NCBI GenBank assembly: GCA_905221605.1
Contig: CAJNDS010000047.1
Span: forward strand, 746,001 to 782,500
Direction of reading: 5' to 3'
Length of the DNA: 36,500 nt
Source: Symbiodinium natans
Taxonomy: Eukaryota > Sar > Dinophyceae > Suessiales > Symbiodiniaceae
Below, piece by piece: positions 1 through 10,715 of the stretch (positions within the stretch are counted from its first letter, which is position 1; every line of letters begins with the position of its first letter). The notes below the pieces were generated by a model that made no database searches, had not been told where the DNA came from, and saw nothing but the letters and a program-made list of their open reading frames with translations. Position numbers and translations under genes: made by a program.

Positions 1-1600
1 GAGGAGATCCGCGGCGACGTGCGGAAGGCCTTGAGGTCCCTGCAAGAGCATTACGTGGACCACCTGGGCAGCGAGCCCCGACTGGTGGTCTTTGTGGACG
101 CTGAAAGCGAGCGTCTGCTGGACCGGGATGTGCGGCCCTTCACAAGCTTGCAGATCACGCCGGCTGTGATCCCTTTCGAGGAGCTGGAGCGCCCGATGCA
201 GTCCTACAGCTGCGAGCGGGGCGAAGACTGTGTCTCTGGAGATGCCGAGTTGGAGCTCCAGATGGCGGCTCACCGCGGCAAGGTGAACGAGACGCAGTAC
301 TGGTCCCCGACCTACCTGCGCATCTCACGCTACACGGCGGGCCCACTCTTCCAGCATCCCGCTCTGGACTCTTGCAGGTACTTCCTCAAGATCGACACGG
401 ACTTCTTCTTCACACAGCCTCTCAAAGAGGACCCGCTGCGATACATGAAGAACTCTGGCCTGCGCCTGGGCTACTGGCAGATCCACGTGCAGGGCCAGCG
501 CCAGCAAGGCTACATGGATGCGGCGCTTTCTTTTCTGAAGGACTGAGAGGGAGCTCAAGTGGGAAGTGGGGGGGGGGGATCTGCTGTGATCAGCGGTGAT
601 CTGCTCCCCCTCTTCAGGAGCAGCAGCTGCCCATCCGCAACATGCGCTTCCACGCTCGGGGCCGCTTCGAGGAGAAGGCCCGGAAGCTGCAGATTCCCCT
701 CGAGTCCGTGCCGGTGGCCGACCAGGCCTCGACCGTGCTGCGCCCTGACAGTGGTTGATGAGATGCCGAGATACCCTTAAAACTTAAAAGACATCAAAAA
801 AAATACCAGCCAGGTGACATTGTTGTTGAATCTGAATCTGAGGTATGGTTGCCTCTTTGGTGGCGACACGCGCTTCTTTCGGGAGCCGCTGTACCAATCC
901 TTCTTCGAGTACATGGACCAGAAGCGAGGCTGGCAAGAGAGAGTTCCCTGCACCCCAGTGGTTCTAGAGATGTGTTTATGGCGGGTCTAAGGCGGGTGCG
1001 GTGGGTGCTTTTGCCACAGGCTTCGAGCAACACGGCTGGAGCAATCAGCACGCCCGGCCGTTTGAGGGTTAGGGACCCTCCTCACCTCGAGAGGGAAGCG
1101 TCCACTTCCCAGGTTCTTCCTGGGAACCGCGGCGGCAGCCTTCCTGGCGCCCTGCGAGGCCGAAGAACTTGTGAAAGTCATGAGGTTGCCAGGTTGAAAG
1201 GGCACGGGCGCAACGCGAACGCTCGCTTAGGTGAGCCGGCTCTATGTCAGCGGCGTGCACCAGGACATCTGCTTCGTGCAGGGTGTGAATCTTGAGTTGA
1301 GCCTTGGCTGCTTGCCTTTTTGACTGCTCCCATGAGTTGCTCTGAGCTGCCTGTGCGACTGCCACTTTGCCTCGTGTGCAGGACTCTTCCATCAACGTCT
1401 CCGGCAGCGGCTCGGCCTGTTGAGCCCGGACGGGGGTTTCAACTGAGACCTGGAGTTCTTCTCACATGTTCTCAAATGTTTTCACATGTTCTCACATGTT
1501 CTCAGATGTTCTCACATGTTCTCGCATGTTCTCACATTCCCTTGCGTTAGGTCATCTGACAGAGTTCTTGCTGGGCGCCAGCCACGGCTTCCTGCGGTGA
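1..1600 (+). CDS. GT15 (Kre2/Mnt1-like) glycosyltransferase, 3' part, 7 exons
   Basis: Glycosyltransferase family 15 enzymes are Golgi type II proteins that add alpha-1,2-mannose from GDP-mannose to glycans; substrate here is inferred only. The frame is open from base 1, so the N-terminus lies upstream. Proposed exons: 1-540, 618-730, 843-928, 1020-1063, 1231-1282, 1382-1444, 1551-1600 (stop TGA 1598-1600). Exon 1 carries the family block YLRISRYTAGPLFQHPALD followed by a DxD-type metal site in FLKIDTDFFF (the EPD position of Kre2). Exon 3 reads GGDTRFFREPLYQSFFEYM, matching the family's 'F-E-I-G-D-x-x-F-F-R' block, but the Glu that Kre2-type enzymes use there is Gly. Joining exons 3 and 4 restores RGFEQHGWSNQHARPF. 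Donors are GA (541, 731, 1064, 1445), GC (929) and GT (1283); all acceptors are AG|G. Family call firm; the 730 and 1282 borders are tentative. Confidence 0.8.
1461..1537. repeat. 10-bp tandem repeat in last GT15 intron
   Basis: About eight copies of CTCACATGTT, some with one substitution (CTCAAATGTT, TTCACATGTT, CTCAGATGTT, CTCGCATGTT). Each unit contains the palindrome ACATGT. It lies inside the intron 1445-1550, which ends AG|G at 1550/1551. Confidence 0.9.
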
Positions 1601-2599
1601 GCGAAGAAACGCCGAGACGCCCGGTGCCTCCCGAGCAGAGCAAGCTCTCAACTCCCTAAACCCCAAACGCCCTTGGCCCACAGAGCCCAAACTAAGCAAC
1701 CTTAGTGCACGCCCCTCAAAATGACATGGACCGCCTTCGCCCTTCGCTCCCTTTTTGCAGGCTCAAGAAGCCCGCATCGCTTTGTGTAAAAGGCTCGGTT
1801 TTTGGGTGTCCCTCCCCGGGCGCAGATGGCTTTCCGCTCGGCAAGGGCCCCGGCTGGGGGAACGAGGGAGGCGAAATTGCGGAAAGAGTCTTCCCTTGTC
1901 ATCCGTCAGTGCAACTGCATGCACGTAGTATGCACATTCACATCCATTCTCCCGGTAAGAAGTTCCTCCACAGGACTCCAGGCTGATCGTCTGAGTGCAG
2001 CTTCCATTTTTCCGTTCTGAGTAGAGGATCTTCGCGAGCCTTCCAATGGAAGTGCCCCCTTCAAGCACGCTGGAAACTGAAGGCCCAAAAAACCCAGTGT
2101 CAGCCTTCGCTAGGCTCGACCACTTCGCTTCCGCCTGACAAGGCTCTTGCGGGCAGGACCCGGGCCACCCCTGAAGGATGACAGGATGTGGGGGGTTAGA
2201 GGCCCGCAAAGCTTGAGAAGTTTCTTTTGCTGGGGCCTGGGAGGTATCTACGCGTCACTGAAGCTCAGCTGCTTTTTTTAAAAGTCTTGCAGACAGCGAA
2301 CCACAAACTGGGGACTCCCTGGGGACTGCTAGGGGAGGACCCTGGATTCGAGGCAAGTTGCTTAGGAGACCAGAGGCCGGGCGCAGGCGCTCTTGAAAGG
2401 CTTCGGAAGAACACACTCCGATGTCCGACCCTAAAAGCCCGTAAGCTCGACGAAGAACCAGAAAAGAAGCAAGAAATCCTCAACCCCCCTGAAACCGGCA
2501 AATCGTTTCAGGAGGTGCAGAAGACGCGAAGCCGCGGTGGACTCTGCCCGAGGTGAAAGAGTCCCCAACAAGAGCCTTGCGAGCATTCGAGAGCCCAAA
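1601..2599. other. Intergenic stretch, no convincing gene
   Basis: I see no recognisable protein family on either strand. One weak candidate exon follows an AG|G acceptor at 1761/1762 and stays open for about 55 codons, but nothing upstream or downstream joins to it. A 109-codon open frame at 2227-2556 has no recognisable motif. The region probably holds the spacer between the GT15 gene and the next gene. Confidence 0.5.
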
Positions 2600-3556
2600 A
2601 TGGGGGAAGCACTGTCAGAGGCAGACTACCACAAGTACACCTACCAGCCCTCCATCCCAGACAAGCATTTCAACATCGGCCACTGGAACTATGCACCGGG
2701 CCTCAGCTGCGAAGACTTGAAAAAGACTTGAGAAAGAGTTGAGAAGGTGTACCTTTTTGGGGCACTCTAGTGATCTCTGGTGCCGTTTGCAGAGTCCTAT
2801 AATTTAGGCCCCTATCACCATGTGGCTGCGCGCCCGGCGCCCCGCGATGGAGCGCGTGCTGGGTGACGCCCGCGGCCCAGGGGGGAATCCGAGAGATGCA
2901 CTTTTTCAGGAGAGGAGCCGTGGCCCGACATCTGCAAACTGTCGCTGCTGTGACTCTGTTGGGGGGCTCAGGTCTACACCACTCTGACCGCCACAGGGAC
3001 GGCAGTCTGGTCGCCCTTTTACGCACGGGGCCCAGCCATTGTGTCAGAGTCGTAAAGCTCGGGGCCACTGAGACTGAACGCACCAATTCTTTTTCAGCTC
3101 CAGGCGAACATCCACGCCAACCTCCCAGGGTTCGGCTACAAGTTCCTCGGACTGGTAGGCGACCCCGCCATCCCCGTTTTAAGCCGCGGAAGCCACATCG
3201 CCCTGGCAGGGGCGATTGGGCGCAGTATAATGGAGTATCATTGCAGTCGCCTTTCTTTTTTTGGAGGTGCCCTCATCGGCTACAACCTTGCCGCGGCTCG
3301 CCTAGAGGGGTTTTTGACTTCCTCTCAGTATCTCTGAGCTCTTTCTGAGCTCTCTCTAAGCCGTCTCAGGTCATGTACGTGACTTCCCGCACCGAGGCCT
3401 TTGGTTCATATTCTTCATTTTCTCCGGGCATCGCTCCCTGTTTTGCTGGCTATTCCAGGCCTGGATGTTCCTCGAGAAGATTCGCCTGTATGCTCTGGGC
3501 GACGAGTGCCGCGGCTCAAAAACCCTCATTCAGGGGTTGGGGCTGTTGTGGCACTA
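2600..3556 (+). CDS. Unknown small membrane-type protein, about 5 exons
   Basis: Function not recognised. The start ATG at 2600 has a good context (AAAATGG). Proposed exons are 2600-2710, 2972-3046, 3104-3149, 3267-3304 and 3459-3556. Each later exon begins with G after AG, and the joins use GA donors at 2711, 3047, 3150 and 3305, all keeping frame. Exon 1 is polar and aromatic-rich (HKYTYQPSIPDKHFNIGHWN). Exon 2 is mildly hydrophobic (TTLTATGTAVW). Exons 3 to 5 join into a Gly/Ala-rich hydrophobic stretch (GYKFLGALIGYNLAAARLAW) followed by a basic-acidic tail. About 120 residues with two possible membrane segments would suit a small organelle membrane subunit, but that is a guess. A further exon between 2711 and 2971, or a different last exon, is possible. 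Confidence 0.45.
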
Positions 3557-3815
3557 GCAGTAGCGTAGCCATCGAGGGGTCGTCGAGGGTCGAAGTCATG
3601 TCGAATTTCAGCAAGTTTGATGACGTTTCTACATTGCTACGTGGTTGACTGTAATGCAACATGGCTTGAAGTGAGTTTTTCTTGACCTCGCTGTTCACGA
3701 GAGAGATATTTGCAAAACTCACTAGAAGATTGCAACCTGGTGCGCATGGGAACATGGGCTGCTGCGTGATAGTCACATCTGGGCTTTGAGCAAACGTGGA
3801 TTTCTCATCATCGCC

Positions 3816-4781
3816 ATGATGACCAGGAGCTGCCTCCCGGGCCTGCTTGCGATGCTCGCGGGCCTGGAAGGTGGTGCAACGAAGTTGTCCATGTCGCAGT
3901 CGAGGTCTTCTTGGGGCAGTCCTGATATCGTTAGGGATCGATGCGGGGTCACAAGGGAGAAGGCAAACGAAACGTGCACGGGAGGATGCCGGACCAACAA
4001 AGATTGCCCTGGGGAGCAGAAGTGTTTTAATGGCCTCAGGCCTTGCCGGCGCAATGGTGGGACTTCGCGATGTGGAAGCAGCAAACACGACGCGAAGACC
4101 CACTGCGGCCGTGATTGCTGGGGTGATGGTATGTGCCATCATTGGCTTACTTGGTGCTACCATGACCTTCCTCTCGAACCGTGTTTCAGCTGGGTGCCAT
4201 ACGAACAAGATGAACAACGATATCAGCCAACGCATGAGGTGATGAAGGTCCCGGACCTTACCGCGATGTTGGCAGATGCTCACAATCGCATACGCAAGAG
4301 ACATGGAGCTGAGCCGCTGTCCAAGGATGAGACTCTGAAAAACGAAGCCCAGGTGATTGCGGACAAGTGTGACCTAAACCCGAAGAAGATCCAAGAGACG
4401 GATACCCCAGGAGAGAACCGCTTTTTCTTGCTGGGACCTGACGAGGGGCCTGAGGAGTTTGAGGGGCTCCAGGCCCTGGAGAGCCTCGTGGGCCATGTCA
4501 TGCATGACTGGTACGACACTGCCATGAGTTACTACGACCCCAACCAGTCGGAGCACAAGGATGGGAAGACATGGACATGGACGTACTCGGATCCCTTCAC
4601 GCAAGTGGTCTGGAAGTCCACACAGCGCCTTGGCTGCGCGCAGGCCAAGTGCACCCTTCGGACTGTGAGCAAGCGGCAGAAGAAGACGAAGAAACCACTT
4701 CAAGGCACAGTCGTAGTCTGCAAGTACGACCCTCCCGGCAACATACCAGGGCAGTTCCTCGAGAATGTCGAGAGCGGCTAG
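3816..4781 (+). CDS. Secreted Cys-rich CAP/PR-1 (SCP) domain protein
   Basis: Single exon of 321 residues. I chose ATG 3816 because it opens a signal-peptide-like sequence (CLPGLLAMLAGLEGG). Residues about 43-123 hold two Cys-rich modules of the type CG-x5-A-x3-C, of which the first is CGVTREKANETCTGGC. Residues about 148-321 are a CAP domain: AHNRIRKRHG (one cavity His), TPGENRFF (the GEN motif), FTQVVWKSTQRLGCA and the C-terminal signature VVCKYDPPGNIPGQFLENV. CAP proteins are usually extracellular or cell-wall proteins that bind lipids or act in defence and adhesion; the role here is unknown. Oddity: the usual His of the 'GHFTQ' motif is replaced (SDPFTQ), so one residue of the classical cavity tetrad is missing. 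There are no introns, unlike both neighbours. A long frame on the opposite strand is a composition shadow. Confidence 0.85.
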   Translation: MMTRSCLPGLLAMLAGLEGGATKLSMSQSRSSWGSPDIVRDRCGVTREKANETCTGGCRTNKDCPGEQKCFNGLRPCRRNGGTSRCGSSKHDAKTHCGRDCWGDGMCHHWLTWCYHDLPLEPCFSWVPYEQDEQRYQPTHEVMKVPDLTAMLADAHNRIRKRHGAEPLSKDETLKNEAQVIADKCDLNPKKIQETDTPGENRFFLLGPDEGPEEFEGLQALESLVGHVMHDWYDTAMSYYDPNQSEHKDGKTWTWTYSDPFTQVVWKSTQRLGCAQAKCTLRTVSKRQKKTKKPLQGTVVVCKYDPPGNIPGQFLENVESG

Positions 4782-5331
4782 AGGGCCCTGCGTAGGTAGA
4801 CCCGACCAGGCTTCCTGCCCGGGTGCAAGAGGATCTGCTGCGCTGCTGCTGCACGCCCCTGAAGCTAGGAGAATTCTGGCACATGCCCCCTCTGTCCAGC
4901 TTTTCGTCAGCCCTTGCTCTCTCCAATGTTGTCCACAAGGACCGTCCACTTAAAACCCAGTCACCCTGAACAATCAGGAAAAGTATTCCTTCAGGGCTCC
5001 TCATGTTTTGTGAGGCCCCTGTAAGTATCATGAGGGGAGTGCCTGGTTCTGGCCAGGCTTAGTGTTTGGAGTTTGGCCGGTCGGGGCTCAGCATAGGATT
5101 CCAGTGGGATTCCACTGGCCAGTGGGTAGTGGAATCATGAGTGGACTAGCGGGCAGTGGGATTCCACTGCTCAAATAGCGGGTTACAACTCGTGGGTAGG
5201 AACGTTGTGGCACCCTGAGTGCGACTCAGGCTGGTGAAGAAGGGCTTTTTCATGTCCGACTCAGAGGCCTGCAGTTGTAGTTCATATGCACTTCCCAGCA
5301 TGGCCTTTTAATCTCACCGCCTTCGGCCCGG
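4782..5331. other. Intergenic stretch with two hairpins
   Basis: No gene seen. It contains the pair of hairpins listed separately. The CAP stop codon is at 4779-4781 and the next supported start is 5332. I see no poly(A) signal I would trust. Confidence 0.5.
5101..5170. repeat. Two near-identical perfect hairpins
   Basis: 5101-5118 is CCAGTGG-GATT-CCACTGG and 5153-5170 is GCAGTGG-GATT-CCACTGC. Both have 7-bp perfect arms and the same 4-base loop. Between them is a degenerate third copy of the arm (CCAGTGGGTAGTGGAATC). They lie downstream of the CAP gene and could be an RNA 3'-end structure or a remnant of a small inverted repeat. Confidence 0.8.
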
Positions 5332-6545
5332 ATGTTGCAAGCTGCGAAGGAGGCGCACTCTCGGCAGCACAAGTACGACCACGAGGTCGAGCGGCTGAAC
5401 CACCTCTGGGAGGAGGCCGGGGAAGCTCTGGGGGCAGTTTTGCGGGGAAATTTCGAAGGGCCCGCCGCCATTCCGCAGGCCATCGCGGATGCCACGCAGA
5501 TGAGGTCCTTCGACAGGCCGAGCGCAGCTTTTCGCATAGAGAACATCTGCCCTAAAAGCCCTGGTGTTCTCTTGTAATCTTCCCTGCGACTTCTTCTGTG
5601 ATCTTCTTCTGTGATCTTCTTCTGTGACCTCTTCTTGTGATCGTGTGCTCAAGGCTCTGTGAGCATCTCGCCGTGGATCCTGAGAAGCTCCCCGTGGCTG
5701 AGATCCCCAAGCCGCTTGGAAGAGGAGAGCGGCAGCCGTCTCTTTGCCTTGTGGTGTCTTGCAGCAACAAGAACTCCCGCTACAAGTGGTAGTCACTGGA
5801 AGAGGGGAACTGAGAAGTCTGTCATTCGAATGTGATGTTTTGTATTCTGTTCTTTATTGTGTGCAGAGCGCAAGCAATTTTCCAGTCTTCTCCGGACAAA
5901 GGCCCATCTCCTGGCGATTCAGCCTGATGCCGCAGAAGCCCCAGAGGACTCTGGCAACGGCCATCCAGAGAACACTAAATTGTGACATTTGCTAGGGAGG
6001 GGCTCAGTTTGGCAACTGTACCCTTTACATACTCCCTTTTTTTCATTCTTTACACCGTCCAGCATCCGAAGCTCCTGATACCCCGCGGTTTTATTCTCAC
6101 CGTGAGCACTGCCGTGGCTGAGGTATGGACGGGATGATCCCGATGCCAAGACCTTCAGCTTCGCTCCTGTAGACTCGCCAGCGGCCGGGAGCCTGGGAAG
6201 AGAGTTTCTGGCCACACGCCTGCCGCGTGTGTGCGCAAAGAGTGTCTGTGAGTGTCGATGTCGGAAAATGCTCGAGAGAGGCCAGCAACTACTTCTTGCT
6301 CGATATGGGGAACTCCGGCGACTACATCGACCGCCAGGTGCGGGGGGCGGTGGGGGGGGGAGGGAGGAGGAAGGGGGAGGGGGGGGGAGGAAAGGGAAGG
6401 GAAGGGGAGAAGGGGAGAAAGGAGCCCATGGGCCTAGTTTGTGACTTTTTGCTGCTCCTCGCACGCCTCGCAGGACAACAAGCCGAATCCCATCCGCAAG
6501 GGCCGACACATGTACACTGCTGCGTACATGCCCCCGACAAAGTGA
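5332..6545 (+). CDS. Unknown multi-exon soluble protein
   Basis: Function not recognised. Exon 1 (5332-5540, ATG 5332) encodes a charged, helical segment (YDHEVERLNHLWEEAGEALG). Exon 2 starts at 5654 and contains HLAVDPEKLPVAEIPKPL; its 3' end and at least one exon between about 5711 and 6122 (a piece near 5765-5790 reads NKNSRYKW) are unresolved. Exons 6123-6162, 6281-6337 and 6474-6545 join cleanly and read YGRDDPDAKTFSF, then NYFLLDMGNSGDYIDRQ, then DNKPNPIRKGRHMYTAAY, with stop TGA 6543-6545. Donors are GA (5541), GC (6163) and GT (6338); acceptors are AG|G. The protein would be about 190 residues, with no signal peptide or membrane segment. The frame is convincing, the identity unknown. 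Confidence 0.55.
5588..5642. repeat. 13-bp tandem repeat in intron
   Basis: About four copies of a TGTGATCTTCTTC-type unit, pyrimidine-rich, in the intron between 5541 and 5653. Confidence 0.8.
6338..6425. repeat. Polypurine (G-rich) tract filling an intron
   Basis: A run of almost pure G and A with several G-runs of five to nine bases, directly after the GT donor at 6338, in the intron that ends at 6473. Such DNA can form quadruplex or triplex structures; that is general knowledge, not shown here. Confidence 0.85.
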
Positions 6546-6719
6546 GGGCCTCTCGTGTCCAGTGGCCGGGTGGCGAGCGTTTTTTTTTCATGCTTTAACG
6601 TGTGCGACCGGAAGTCAAAGAGCCCGAGCCCGACATGCCCGACAAGTCCAGAAGGACTCTTGACACTACGCTCAGACTACTCACATACATGCAGAATAGG
6701 TGTAAACAGAAGGGAGACA

Positions 6720-7067
6720 ATGAGGGGAGCTGTGTTGTATTCGCGGGCTCCGGATTCACTGAAGTCAGAGATTCAGCGGGATGGAGCGAAGAATGATAGT
6801 GCTGACATATATTGCTGTGATGTGAAGAGGCTTGCAGAGGAGCTTAAAAAAGAGCGAGTCGTGCAAGGCATGGAGATGGAAGGGGCTTTTCACAGCTTCG
6901 CGAGTCGCTTGCCAAAACGTTGCTCCTTCAACCTTGTCCGATGGCCCTTTGCAGCTTGTCACATCAACCCAAGTCAACCCAAATCAACCCAAACCCACTT
7001 GTCAAGCTGTGACAGGGAGTCTAGCCAAGTCCAATTTTCCCTTCCTTTTGCGATGCCCGCGCTGTGA
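6720..7067 (+). CDS. Uncharacterised open frame, 115 codons from ATG
   Basis: Not recognised. From ATG 6720 the frame is open to TGA at 7067. It includes a charged helical stretch (DVKRLAEELKKERVVQGMEM) that looks like protein, but the end runs through the 10-bp repeat at 6963-6993. The frame is also open upstream of the ATG. It could be an exon or chance in GC-rich DNA. Confidence 0.25.
   Translation: MRGAVLYSRAPDSLKSEIQRDGAKNDSADIYCCDVKRLAEELKKERVVQGMEMEGAFHSFASRLPKRCSFNLVRWPFAACHINPSQPKSTQTHLSSCDRESSQVQFSLPFAMPAL
6963..6993. repeat. Short 10-bp tandem repeat
   Basis: Three copies of an (A)ATCAACCCAA-type decamer: ATCAACCCAA, GTCAACCCAA, ATCAACCCAA. Confidence 0.8.
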
Positions 7068-7263
7068 GGGATGTTTACTCAAGGCCGGACTCCTGCACCC
7101 TGCAGTTGACAGGCAGAGAGAGCGGAACCATGCGAAACCTGGGAAGCTTGGCAACCGAGGGAAGAATTGGGGCCTTAGATCACGGCTTGTCGAGGCTCAT
7201 CAGGCTCATCGTGTTCATATGGGCTCATGGAGGTTTCGACGGTTTCAGTGCACTCGGCTGCAG

Positions 7264-7704
7264 GTGCCCGCACGATTGGCACGCCCCTCGATGTCGCGGC
7301 CGGCGTGTCCACGCGCCTCAGATCGTCGAATGTATGAATGTATGATCTCCCATATGCCCTCTGCCCTGACAGAATCTGGAATCCACACCCCGACAACCGA
7401 AGGGACCGAAGACCGTCATTTCATTTGGGATCTGAAGGCCATGTCTTGCCCGAGGCTGCGCTTGGACACCCCAGGCCGGCGCCATGGCCACGTGGCCGCC
7501 TCAGCATGCGGAGTTATCTGTGGGGAAAAGGAGAGGCACACGAGAAGGGCTCCATCTAGAGGTTGGAGCCTGTGGAATGACCTCGGGCAAGCCCTGCGCA
7601 GAAGTCGAGCACGCACCTGAGGTTTTCTATCCGCGCGAGGATGCCGCTGCTCGGAACCCCGGCAGATGCACGGCTGATGTTTGCGAGGGGTGGCGGGGCT
7701 CTTA
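7264..7704 (+). CDS. Candidate multi-exon gene, function unknown
   Basis: Three consecutive AG|G acceptors open protein-like frames. After 7263, phase 1 reads ARTIGTPLDVAAGVSTRLRS. Near 7457, a frame reads LGHPRPAPWPRGRLSMRSYL. After 7561, a frame reads TSGKPCAEVEHAPEVFYPRE and ends at TAG 7702-7704. I could not fix the donors between them, and no family is recognisable. An open frame upstream (7064-7345) may contribute a first exon. The case rests only on frame quality and splice signals. Confidence 0.3.
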
Positions 7705-8453
7705 GGGGCTCAGGCCAGGCCTCCCTCGAGAAGCCTGTCCCAGTTGTCTCTGAGAGGATCCGGGCATGCGGTAATATCATCCGGTAAAGTGTTAGGAGAT
7801 GTGGAAGCCGCGCAGAACGGATACACAATGGATTCGCAAGTTCCTTAGAACGCCGAGGCTACGGTGCGAATCCTGGAGGTATAGCTATAAGATATTCCAG
7901 ACTTTAGCTCTACACTGTTCATCCATATCCACCCCAATTTCTCAGCCATTTCCACCACCCCCAGAGGAAAAAATAGCCAGAGAAGTCTAAGTATCCAGAG
8001 ATATGGCCCCACATTGTGCGGCCATACGCATGTGGTGGGAGGAGCCGTTGGCTCGGCCCCGTCGCCGCCCTTGGCGGCGTCGGCCTCCTCTCCAGGCCAA
8101 GAACCTGCAGTGCTCTATGCGTGGCCGCTGTCTGGCCCCTTCGTGTAGTGCTCTGCACAATTCTCCACCCCGCAGATCTCGGCAGACCCCGATCAGGCCA
8201 GGCCGAGATGGTATGTGAAGGCTCATGCAACATGTCGGGATGTGACATTGCGCCAATGTCGCAGGCAGAGAGGAGATCCCTCCCCTGCGGTTTCCTTCCC
8301 CAACCCAAGGCCCACGCCCGAAACGCGCTTTGCGGGCCACTTGTTAGATGTTTGTGCCGTGTCTCGGCACGTGACATTCGCCAGGTTCCTACAAAGTTCG
8401 CCCGCCCTACGCTGCAGATGTGAGGGCCTTGCTTCCTGCCGCTAATTCTCGAG
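7705..8453. other. No firm gene; one Ala/Pro-rich candidate exon
   Basis: On the + strand, one frame from about 8022 to the stop at 8147-8149 reads an Ala/Ser/Pro-rich stretch followed by GQEPAVLYAWPLSGPF, which resembles an exon of the gene that continues at 8454. A long open frame on the minus strand (7919-8704) has no protein character. The rest shows nothing I can name. Confidence 0.3.
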
Positions 8454-8835
8454 GACTGCCTGCAGAGAGCTCTTGTGCGGTCTCTGCGAGTCTTCGAGGA
8501 TGGCATGCCAAAGCGCATGGAAAGAGCGACGCCCGAGCGCGGCCAAGGGCCGGGTGCGCGGCCGTCATCGGCCTCGGCGCCGTGGGAGGCAGCAGCGAGG
8601 CAACGATGTACATGCACTGCATTGTACTGCCGTGTCTTCCAAGCGCCCGCAAAGTCGATGTCCCCCATGTGGTGCCACATGATGCCACATGATGCCAGGT
8701 GCACTCAGCCAGTTGTCGCTCCAGCCGTCTGGCACTACCGGCCACCATCGGCTCGTGAACGGTCGCTGGGACGAGGCACCCCGAGTCTCACCCGCGGAGA
8801 GGGAGAGGTTGATCATGAGGAAGTCGACTGAGTAG
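8454..8835 (+). CDS. Unknown gene, last two exons
   Basis: Function not recognised. Exon 8454-8541 follows an AG|G acceptor and encodes a basic helix (LQRALVRSLRVFEDGMPKRM). A GC donor at 8542 joins it, phase 1 to phase 1, to exon 8699-8835, which reads LSQLSLQPSGTTGHHRLVNG and then RWDEAPRVSPAERERLIMRK before TAG 8833-8835. The join is in frame and both parts look like ordinary soluble protein. Upstream exons probably lie in 8000-8450. Confidence 0.45.
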
Positions 8836-10715
8836 ACGTAACAGATCGTAACAGCACATGTCATGGCACTGATTGGCTGAGTGCCGCCCATGCTGGGCGC
8901 TGCTGGGCGCGTCCTTGATTTCGGGCAGGTTCAGAACGATCTACGCCGCGGTCTTGTGACCGTACTTGACTTGTGCCTTGTGGTAGCTTGCGCATCTTCG
9001 TTTGTCGATGTTTTGCCGTTTCCGAAGTTGCAGGTCTCCTTCGGCACGCTTTGACAGTGCTAAAGGCCCCAGAGGACTGTCATCCGATGCCATCACGCAA
9101 GCCCCCAGCCTAGTCCCCACCCTTTCCCCTCTCACGCCCGTCCGGAGGAGGTCCGGTCGGCTACGAGAAGGAGGCAAGGTCAACACAGCGGGGATGCGAC
9201 TCACACGCTCAGAGCAGCTAAGCGCGGGAAGGGGAACTTTTGCAAGCACGGCGAACCTCAGTGAGCCTGCAACACGACCCATTCAAGGGTTTGATTGTTT
9301 TTTTTCGTGTTTGGTGTTTCTCTTTGGCCGCCCTTTGGTGGGTGGCTCTCGGCCCGGCAGATCCTGCGCGCCGCCTCGCCCCTGCGGATCCCACGGGCCG
9401 GATACGGACTTGACCTCGACAGCCTCGACCCGCCACGGTTCTCAGGCCTCGCGGATCCTTGAGCTTCGGAGAGTCTTCGCAAAATCCTTGAGGGAGCGTC
9501 TCTGAGAGTTTCACACCTCGTGCCTTTTGTTGTTTGAGATATTTTTTTCCTGAGAGAGGAATGCTTTCCCTTGGTTTGCCTCTGACGGGAGCTCTGCTCG
9601 CTCTGCTCCGCCGTGGGTCAGGAGCGGGTTCAGCGCCGGACTCGAAGCCGAGTGCCAGGAGCACCCCAAACCCAACCCATCCTCGGGGTCTCTGCAAGCT
9701 GCGTTTATTGTGGGATATTGCAGGGTGCACTTGAAGATGGTTTAGGACTTTACAAGGACCTTAAAGATCCAGACATATCCAGACCATGCAGAAGAAGCCT
9801 CGCTGGCACTAGGCGAGGAGCCGCCGGCCCCGCCCTTCGCCCGCGGCCCACACGGGCGGCGGCGAACCTGGCGGGCAACAAGATCTCCCAGGAGCGGGGG
9901 CTCTGAATGCCGCTCTGGCGGAGAATGGTTCGGGTAGCTGCGAACAGAAGGTGTCGCTGAAACTTTGCTGAACGGCAGCGCTTGTCCGCAATTCTTGTGC
10001 AGGCGCGCGCTGACCTCCGCGCCAGGCGAGAGGAGGGGGTGAGGTAAGGGCTGGCAACCGATACAAATCTTCCTGGATTCATCTAGAGGCAAGGGGTTGT
10101 GTCAACGTGATGCAACGTGCACCCGAGACATCTGGGCTCAGTCTGGTTGCATCTGGTTGCTCATCGAACCTGCCTCCCTCGACCATGGCCTCCGTAAACG
10201 TGATCACCGACAGCCGCCTCTTCGCGCCGTGGCAGCAAGATCCAACATGAGTAGCAGCTAGACTAGCCGCTGGACTAGCATGATGATCGTGACGTGGGCG
10301 GTCGGGGCGAGTCGCAAAACTGTCACATTGGGCGATGGCTGAGGTCAGCGAGCCCGATCCTCGCTGGTTCGGTAATCCCCGGAACCCGCCAGACGCCGCA
10401 GCTCAGGCGCGTTGACGCTGACATACACTGACCGTGGTGCTCCATAATGCTTCCAAAGACTTCCCTCGTTTGGACTTGGCAAGTCTCAGCAGCGTATTGC
10501 TGAAAACGGAGGGGGGGGGGCGGCAAATTGTCATGCCGCACACGCTGAGAGTATTCGCACGATGAAACAGTGTCCGCTGTGCGTTGCCTCGGTCAGCTCG
10601 GCGCAGACTGAGAGTAGAAAGGGACATCAACCCGTGAAGCCTAAATTCTTAAGCGTCGGCAGGCCTCAGCTAGTCCCCCCTTCGACCACATGGATTATGT
10701 CGGGTTTGTGCCCAG
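8836..10715. other. Mostly unassigned; weak exon candidates
   Basis: No recognised family. On the + strand, 9362-9466 reads AASPLRIPRAGYGLDLDSLD, which is protein-like but follows AG|A, not AG|G. Around 9722-9906 two frames are open through a Pro/Arg-rich segment. A G-run lies at 10508-10519. The first coding bases of the pirin gene (about ten N-terminal residues) should lie in the last few hundred bases but I could not place them. Confidence 0.35.

Noticed and set aside
3516-4304. 262-codon frame on the minus strand
   Set aside because: It lies opposite the CAP gene, whose motifs are unmistakable; no family features on the minus strand.
7919-8704. 261-codon frame on the minus strand
   Set aside because: Composition is arginine/tryptophan-heavy with no domain. 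Exons on the + strand in the same place (8454-8541, 8699-8835) explain the DNA better.
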